A DNA stretch of 64,000 bases from Carettochelys insculpta. Taxonomy: Eukaryota > Chordata > Testudines > Carettochelyidae. Below the pieces are notes generated by a model that was not told the origin of the DNA, did not search any database, and was given only the letters and a program-made list of their open reading frames with translations. The stretch covers positions 240,854,501 through 240,918,500 of the forward strand of contig NC_134137.1 of NCBI RefSeq assembly GCF_033958435.1, given 5' to 3'. Below, piece after piece: positions 56,905-64,000 of the stretch (position 1 is the stretch's first letter; each line of letters begins with the position of its first letter). The position numbers and the translations under genes were made by a program.

Positions 56905-57160
56905 AGGATGGTGAGCAAAGAGGGCAGTCATCCAGGGACCCAGCACTCCAGTCACTGCCACTACTTCACCAGTGGTGGTGGCAGGAGTGCTGAGCCCCAT
57001 CGAAGTGCTGCTCCATGTATCTGTGAAAGTCCCAGCAGCACTAAGTGTGACTTCCCTTGGCACTGCCCCTTTTGCTTTTGGCCCTGCCCATTCTGGTGGT
57101 GTGGAGCTGGGCCCCACTCTCATTTTGCCCCAGGGCCTGTGGTGGCTATTGGCCCCTTTG
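56905..57160. repeat. GC-rich dispersed repeat, family uncertain
   Basis: 'gagcaaagagggcagtcatc' at the left and 'cattttgccccagggcctgt' at the right face each other like inverted ends, and the block is GC-richer than its surroundings. It may be related to 29395-29695. It generates short overlapping frames on both strands without a domain. Confidence 0.35.
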
Positions 57161-60100
57161 GAAGTATATCACTGGAAGCCAATACCAAGATAAAACTGGC
57201 ATGAGATCAGAATCAAAGTCCTATTCTCTATGGGCCAAATCCTGGTTCCACTGAAATTAGTAGCATAGGGACGCAGACAGACAGATCAAAGTTTCTGCAG
57301 AGTGCCATTCTCTGTCAGATGAACCACGGATCCAGACCAGTGTTTTCAGGATGATTTCATCAAGAATCTTTTGTCCTTTGTACTGTTTTCCTTAAAGCCC
57401 CATCTCATGTAATCCCATGAAAATCTTTTTTCCGAAAAAAAAAAAAGAAAAGAAAAAAAAAGTATATTCCCTACTTTCATTGTTGCACAGAGGAGCTTGA
57501 AAACAAGCCTAAAGATTCAAAACCCAAAGGCAAGAAGCTGCAGCCAACAGTTATTAAATCTCATGATTTTTAAATCAAGTTCAAGTTATTTGAATGCTGG
57601 GGGTCAGTAATACTGTCAAGCTTTCAGAGAGGGCATTAGTGTAACAGCTGTTTCCTGAAGGAGGCAAACCAACAGATAGTAGTAGTATCCCAAAATGAAG
57701 AGATGGGCAAAACGAAGCAGGGAAAGAGACAGGTAGCCAAAGTAATTAAGGGAAAAGGTGAAGTGAATTCAGGAATAACGGAGAATGAGAGATGAGAAGG
57801 AAAATAATGTGGCTGTCCAAGTTTTTTAACTTGAAAAAGCCCTTTGAGTTTCCTTTTACATTCACAGTGTTTTCTATTGCAGAACTGGGTTACATTTTTG
57901 ATATTTTAGGGGGATTTTAGACTTGAATTTTCCCACATCTTGCTAATCAACTGTAAAAACGTCACAAGAGAGGGATTTTGTACCACTGACAGCTCAAAGT
58001 TGAATGACAAATGGTGCTTTGCCTGAATGATAGGAAATATATATACGTGCTATATATATGCTAAGAACTGACTGGAGTTAATATCTGGTGGTCTGGAAGT
58101 TATTCTGTGGGATTTGATTTGATGATGTCTAATAGTTAATTTGCCTGGAAATAGGTGCTTGTTCTATCTTCATAATAATGAAGATATTGGAATCCAAAAA
58201 GCATTGGAGGAAAATGCACTGAGTTCTCATAAAATTAGTCAGTCAAACTTAACAAATAAAATCATTATTGGCATTTAGATGCAATTCTTTGTCTCCTTAG
58301 CATGACACAGGTGGTTTGGGGTTGTAGAGAAAAGTCTGAAAGACTTAAATCAAGAAGAAAGGTCAGTCACAAACCAAAGCACAATTCAGAGCACAGCCTA
58401 TCAATGCACAGAGGGACCACCTACTCATAATCCACCAAAGACTTCAGCTCTGGCAGAAACTACTGCATGGGAGTCCAGGGGGTCTCTGACACAGCTTGAA
58501 ATTTATTCTGTGTGGGACAAGGGAAAAGGAAAGGACAAGTAAGACTACAGTGGATATGAAGCCATGGTACCAAGAAATCACCTGTAAGTGAGGATGAGGA
58601 TGGAGCTATTACCCATTACATTTCTGGCGACTGAGAAGGGGGCTGCATTTAATTGCACCCATAACACCTCACAGTACAACTAATGGGGATGGATTGATTT
58701 GTTCCCTGACAATGGAACTTTCCTGTTTTACCCTTCACACCCTCCCCCTCTGCAGGGTACATGCAGCCACACAACAGTCACTTGTTACTACAGAACACTT
58801 CCTAGCAGAGTGGAGGAAAAGGAGGATGCATTCTTGCCCTTAACAACAGTGCTTGAGAAGGAGGACGTTCTATTACACCTCAAATGCCCGCCAGAACAGT
58901 GGCTGGAAACATACTCAGTTACTGTACAGGTTAGCTGTAAGGCTGATTCCAAGCCCTGGAAACGGAGCTGCTGCATACTGACCTTCCCTATAATCCATCT
59001 TAACATCAACATGAAGGCCTGATGAAGAAGGAAACCTCCAAAGGCCACTCACCAGACACAACATGGTATGTTGTAAGGACATGGTGACATTGTTGATGGC
59101 AGGAGTCCTCAGGACGTGGCTCATCCTGTTGCGATTTTCTTACAAATATGCAAAACAAAGGATGCATATACCCACTTTGAGCTAGGGAGCTGAAAATAAT
59201 ACATATCTGCAGCAGTGCATATGGAGGGAGGGGCTAGCCATCTTGAGCATGTGCCTATGTTCTCAGTGGCATGTACCCAGGCTGGCTAGCAAATCTCACC
59301 AAGTGCACTGTCATGGCTGCATTCCATGAGTGCATATGTATAGCTCCTTGGGTGGGGAATTGCACCCCCTGGCTTCAAATCCAGATGTGTGCATACAGAT
59401 GCCAAGTAGGGATCCCACAAATTAGGGCTGGAAATTTATGGCCCATGCCTGATGAGTTTTCAGTCAGGAAGAAAGGGAGATGAGTAGGCTTGCCCAATTC
59501 CTTAGGTGTCAGCAGTGAGTGTATCCAAATGGGGACGCAGAACAGTGATGGGCCATTGGGTATCTCTAGTCTGGTCTTCGAGTTATGGAGGTAGGATCAG
59601 AAAGTCTTGTCCTGGTCTCTAGCATTCAAAGAGGGAAGGGATGCAAGCCCCAGGAATTGACTTATCGCACAAGCTGCAGGAGGGAAATCTGAGGGCACTG
59701 GGGTGCTGTATTGTGTCTCTGACTCTGAGCAAGGAAACACCTGTGGGAGAGCAGTGAGGTCTGTTTCCCCATTTCCAAGAAACACCTCCCCAGGACCGCT
59801 CAGGCCCCTTGGTTCTGATGGTGGGACCTACCCTTAACTGCCATGGACTGCTCATCTTCCAGCTATAACAGAAATGTTATGAGTCTGCTTCAGCGCAATC
59901 CTGGGTCTTTGACTGTCATTGTTTCTCTGCTCAGTAATTGCAACATGGAGCAGATCCAAGTAATCTGAAACAAAGCAGGGGAGAGGGGCATGTCGTAAAC
60001 TATACTACATATTATATTGGATTCTTCTGAAATCCAGAGGAACACTATTGAGATGCTACAGGCATGTTACCTTTCACGCCTCCTTCTCCTTCCTGAATCT

Positions 60101-61823
60101 AAGGAAGGTTTTTCACCCTACTTTGCTTTGCTCAGCCACTGCCCTGTTTGCCCCGAGACACCCTTAAAATTCTCTGCTTTCTCCCAATCTGTTCCTATTC
60201 TTCCCCCTTTTTGCTGCCCTCAGTTCTCACACCTCTGCTTTCCAGTCAGGCTGCTGCTCTGTCTCCATGGTTCATGGACATGCACTGGAAGCACTGGAGC
60301 ACAAGAAAGAATCTCTCTGCTCAGTTCCTGCTCCTCACGCCACAGCAACTCCTAGCAGATAGAAGTGCCTGCCATGAAAGTCCAGCTCAGCCACTGCATG
60401 GCAGGGAAAGAGAATGGAACATGCTCAGTCATTCTGTGGGAAATGTGCTGAAATTTAAAGATAACATGCTGAGGGAAATGTAGCCATGGCAGTCTAAAAT
60501 TAAAGTATTAAGTTTATATTGAAGCACCTTTTTGTATATAAGTGTCCTGATTTTCAAAAGGGTTGAGCAACCATCAATTCCTATTGCAATCTCTTGGATG
60601 AAGCATGTAGAGGCTAGGAGAAATACAGATAAGGCAGCCCAATCTATATAACTCAGTGAAAAGCTGAGCAGGCAAACAAGGTAATTAAAAACAGGTGTGG
60701 GGGCAGGGGAACATCACAGGCTTAAACCAAGATCAATAGAGACTAGCTCTAAAAAAAGTTTCCAATAGCTTTTTTATAGTGAGGAAGGCTCAGCTTCAGA
60801 GGATGGACTTCCATGCCACAGAACCTATCACAGCTGAGGATCATTCACCCATCTCACTGAACTGCATTGATGGGACATTTACAGGACATGAAAGACCATC
60901 AGAGCAGAGACTCCAAATGAGCCAAGTCTGAAGGAGGAGGTCTCAAGCAAAGTGAGCTTGCTCCTAAGAAAGAGCCAGACCAGAACTATTAGGCATAGGC
61001 TGCGGGGACAAATTAGAACCTCTTCCCCTTAAGGAAGCCCTGGGAGGTATGAAACCATGCTAGGGTAACTGACATGCCCATTACTGCACACTTGCTTTGG
61101 GGTGCATCCTGCCTCTGGCTGTTTGGGCCAGCTCAAATGGGATGCATGCTGATGGTGCTGGGACTGTACAAACATGGGTCAATGGCTTCTTTTTCCCTAA
61201 GGGCCTGGCAGAACTTGTCCCCAAGAATATCCGTCAGTGAATGTGAGCAAGGTTGTTTTTTGCTCTTCCATATGAGTACTCCAAGCAGGTTGTATTTGGA
61301 GTTTCCTATTTGTAATTATTAATGAATAATCGCTTAGCATTCCCCAGTGGCATCAAGCTAGTTTCTGAAAACAAACACATCCCCAAACTGAGGATTAAGA
61401 TGAAAGTCAGTCTTTTGTACAATTTAGACTCGTCAAACAATTCTAGGTGTTTAGAGTAACAGTCTCTTTCTTAAAAGTGCAGAGCATGAACCAACAACAG
61501 TTTATGATAAAAAAAAGGACAGAAAGTCCTATTTTATTAGCAATTTTTCCCCAGGCAGTATCATAAAAGCAGTTGTTTTCCACTAAGGAAATAAAAAATG
61601 ATCATTTAAAGTCTCTCTGTATATCACTTTTTCCTTCATATATTACTACGATATGAACAGTTATTTTGACTCAATATATAAAAGAATAGTTATGGAAAAT
61701 ACAGTATTAGCTGGCCAAGATAAAAATAAAATATGCTACGAAATTACTAAAAAAAGTCAGAATGTGTTTTAGATTAGAAGTGATGAATTTTGCCCATGGA
61801 GCAATCAATCCCAGTAAGTGTTC
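57161..61823. other. About 4.7 kb with no recognised gene or repeat
   Basis: Contains an A-rich tract at about 57436-57462 and a TATATA-rich patch at 58036-58062. Frames at 58699-59022 and 60017-60483 have no recognisable domain. Confidence 0.4.
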
Positions 61824-61831
61824 CCGTAACC

Positions 61832-62059
61832 CAGGCGTTCTCAGACTTCATGTACCACAACTCTCTTCTGACAAGAAATTGCTACCTGACCCAAAAGAAG
61901 AAGGGTCTGAAACCTGAGTCCCACCACCCCAGGTCAGGGGAGGCGGACTGGTAAGGGTGGAACTCAGGCTTTGCATCAGCCCTATATCTCAGCAAGTCTA
62001 ATACTGACCCTGGTGACACAATTAAAATGGGGCTGCAACCCACAGTTTGAGAACCTCTG
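61832..62059. mobile_element. Small hAT (Charlie-type) element, 228 bp
   Basis: Ends 'caggcgttctcagactt' and 'cagtttgagaacctctg' are inverted copies of the common CAGNGGTTCTCAAACTT terminus. Flanking 8-mers CCGTAACC (61824-61831) and CCCTAACC (62060-62067) differ at one base. Non-coding. Confidence 0.87.
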
Positions 62060-62067
62060 CCCTAACC

Positions 62068-63437
62068 CTTGTGATTGGGTTGTGTGTGGTGGAACTCCAT
62101 GCAATCCTTGAAAAGGTGGTTGCACAGATGAGGTTAGAAGACTGAACAGGATGGGGTTTGTGCTGGGAAAGCACATTATCCCACTTTAACTCCAGACAGC
62201 AGTGTCTTCTGCTGGTTCCCCCTTTGTGATGGGGCCTTTCCTTAGAAACTAATCTCTGGAGCAGCCCAAATACTCTCTTGGAGAGAACTACAAGGAATGC
62301 CATTACAGTCACACTAGTAGGAGGGTATGGAAACACATGACATCATGGCCCCATTGAGATCAATAACAAAACTAATGTAATTTCAATAGGGCCAGGATTC
62401 CACATAGAGCCTCTGCATGTGGATAGTCCTGGCCTCCTGCTGATGCTTTGGGATCCCTGTGGAACCCTAGGAGTCTTTACAGAGTGAGCCAGGCCAAGAC
62501 TCTGTACCTCTTCCCTCCCAATAAAATTAATGGAAGAAATCATTGCAAGGTGCAGGTTTTAGATTTTCTCCTCTTTAGTCCCTTTCTCTGGGTTTTCCCA
62601 TATGAGAGGGAGATGTTGAACTTTGTTAATAAGTCTGTTGATGATGCACATGCTAAAGTAGAATCCAACTCTGTCTGAGCACTGTTGGGCTCACAGGAAT
62701 AAAAAGCAAAATCTTTATGTCTTCAAAGTCAGCATGGATTAGATCTATTGAATTAGATGCAGCCAGTTTTACAGTGTCACCTTGTAGAGAAGAGCAACCA
62801 CATTGCAATACAGAGACCATTTTTATTATAAAAAAGAAACATGTTTGGGTCTCCAATTTTGTCTTATTTAAAGGAAAACAGCAACTATTTTGCTTAGCAC
62901 ATCAAGGAAAAGTCCACAAAGTCATAATCAGTTCTTCTCAAGAGTAATCTATGAAATCTATTTTTAAGTTTTTAATGGACATTTCTGAGCTTAGCGCTGG
63001 AGGCAGCTGTAATGAAGTCATTTATGACACTGGCAGAGCCAAACGAAAAACTATAAACCAAATTCCATCGTGCTTTAATAACAGTTAACCATCAAAAGAA
63101 GTAATATTTAAATAAAACATTTTCACTTAGAAATACTATTTTTTTAAAACTGTTAAATTAAACAGGTTCGAAACTGGTTTGCTACATCTCACTTGTATGA
63201 AGACTGAATATTTAAAAATAAGGGTTGAAATCAAGGGAATAAAAGTTTGGCCCTAAGTTTTCAACAGATGAAACAATCATCATTTTTGGGTCCTTCCTAA
63301 ACTGGAATTACTGTAACATTGCTGAGCTTATCCCCTAACTCACACTGTGATTTTTTAAAAATATTTTGGGAAAATTTCTTTGAGAAAGGTTTAACAATGA
63401 TCAGAACATTGTATATACCTACATATGTAATCACACT
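62068..63437. other. No gene seen
   Basis: AT-rich unassigned DNA. Confidence 0.45.
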
Positions 63438-64000
63438 TGCTATGTTTACATGGCAGGAGTTATTTTGGGATACTGCAGTATCCCGAAATAGCTGCCCTTT
63501 TGTCTCTGCAACATACCCATCATTTTGAAATATATTTTCGAAATAATGAGCATGCTATTTCAATACCCCAGCACAGGACAAGTAAGGAATGCCTTGGAAC
63601 AGTGTTTTATTTTGACATGGGGCACCATTTAGACAGGCTATTTTGGCATGTGACACTATTTCAAAATTGACTCAAAAGAAGATACACAATTTGTGTAGTT
63701 CAAATGCTGAAGCTTATTTTGAGTTTAGGCTGTCGCGCAGACAGCCACTGAGCGCAAGTTAATGTTGACCCTGGCCGCAGTTATTAGTGCTCTTCAGAAG
63801 CGTTACACAGGAAGGTCTACATAGCAAAGTTATTTTGAAATACCTATCCTAGTGTCTACACAATGCAACAGCTATTTCAAAATAATTTAAAAATAGAATT
63901 TGGCTTATTTCAAAATTGGGAAACCTTATTTGAAATAGCTGTTTTGAAATAGGTGCCATTAAGACTCGGAATAGGGCTTATTTTGAAAGCCATACTATGT
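63438..64000. mobile_element. MITE-like element(s) with decayed TATTTCGAAATA motifs, cut by window end
   Basis: Left end 'tgctatgtttacatggcagg'. An inner segment 'aggtctacatagca' (63824-63837) is its inverse, so a first unit may end there. The remaining bases carry another run with 'gtgtctacaca'. Palindromic motifs of the form TATTTYGAAATA or TTTTGAAATA recur at least eight times, for example 'atattttcgaaataatgag', 'gttattttgaaatacc', 'gctgttttgaaatagg'. Most CGs are now TG or CA, so it is older than 32225-32935. The right boundary is outside the window. Confidence 0.6.

Noticed and set aside
60017..60483. Two overlapping 111-112 codon frames as a small gene
   Set aside because: They are different frames of the same C/T-rich stretch with no domain, signal or exon context.

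Overview
This is a gene-poor stretch of vertebrate nuclear DNA, most likely from a turtle. No host exon, rRNA, tRNA gene, CRISPR array or bacterial-type operon could be supported. The turtle assignment rests on the repeat mix: CR1 LINE fragments of several ages in both orientations, a tRNA-derived SINE with a CR1-like 3' tail, Penelope-like elements (PLEs) with GIY-YIG domains, a DIRS1-like retrotransposon, a two-gene PIF/Harbinger transposon with MITE relatives, and many short hAT elements. This is inference from repeat content, not a species match. Long translatable frames outside the repeats look like chance frames.

Layout. 1-13070 is mostly featureless AT-rich DNA with MIR-like SINE pieces, three PLE 3'-tail fragments, one 130-bp inverted-repeat element and one SINE. 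13071-15364 is a PLE copy encoding reverse transcriptase plus GIY-YIG endonuclease, broken by stops and frameshifts and bounded by a short direct repeat. 16807-17848 is a hAT element with an exact 8-bp target-site duplication and an internal 50-bp minisatellite. 19976-20712 holds a CR1 fragment and another hAT element. 21980-25965 is a complete but dead Harbinger transposon whose Myb/SANT-like gene (+) and DDE transposase gene (-) converge; the transposase keeps a recognisable intron. CR1 copies follow at 26245-27228 and 29860-30200.

31121-33716 is a nested set: probable hAT ends around an RTE-like LINE fragment, which is itself split by a Harbinger MITE. 34590-34914 is a 65-bp tandem array with a dimeric (130-bp) higher-order pattern. 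It abuts 34990-39690, a DIRS1-like retrotransposon on the minus strand that has lost its reverse transcriptase and was invaded by a CR1 (38001-38940) and by a roughly 780-bp block with repeated ends. 41032-42885 has two hAT derivatives and a long-TIR MITE. 44409-46575 has two CR1 copies, the first interrupted by a MITE. 54714-56050 is a second PLE with an inverted copy of its 3' tail at its 5' end and a probable target-site duplication. 61832-62059 is a small hAT element. The window ends inside a MITE-like repeat (63438-64000).

The most interesting signal is that the PLE tails carry hammerhead-ribozyme-like cores. Next are the dimeric tandem array and the nested insertion histories, which allow relative dating. 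Every protein-coding relic here is inactivated. All assignments come from reading the sequence and recalling family features; none was verified by database search.
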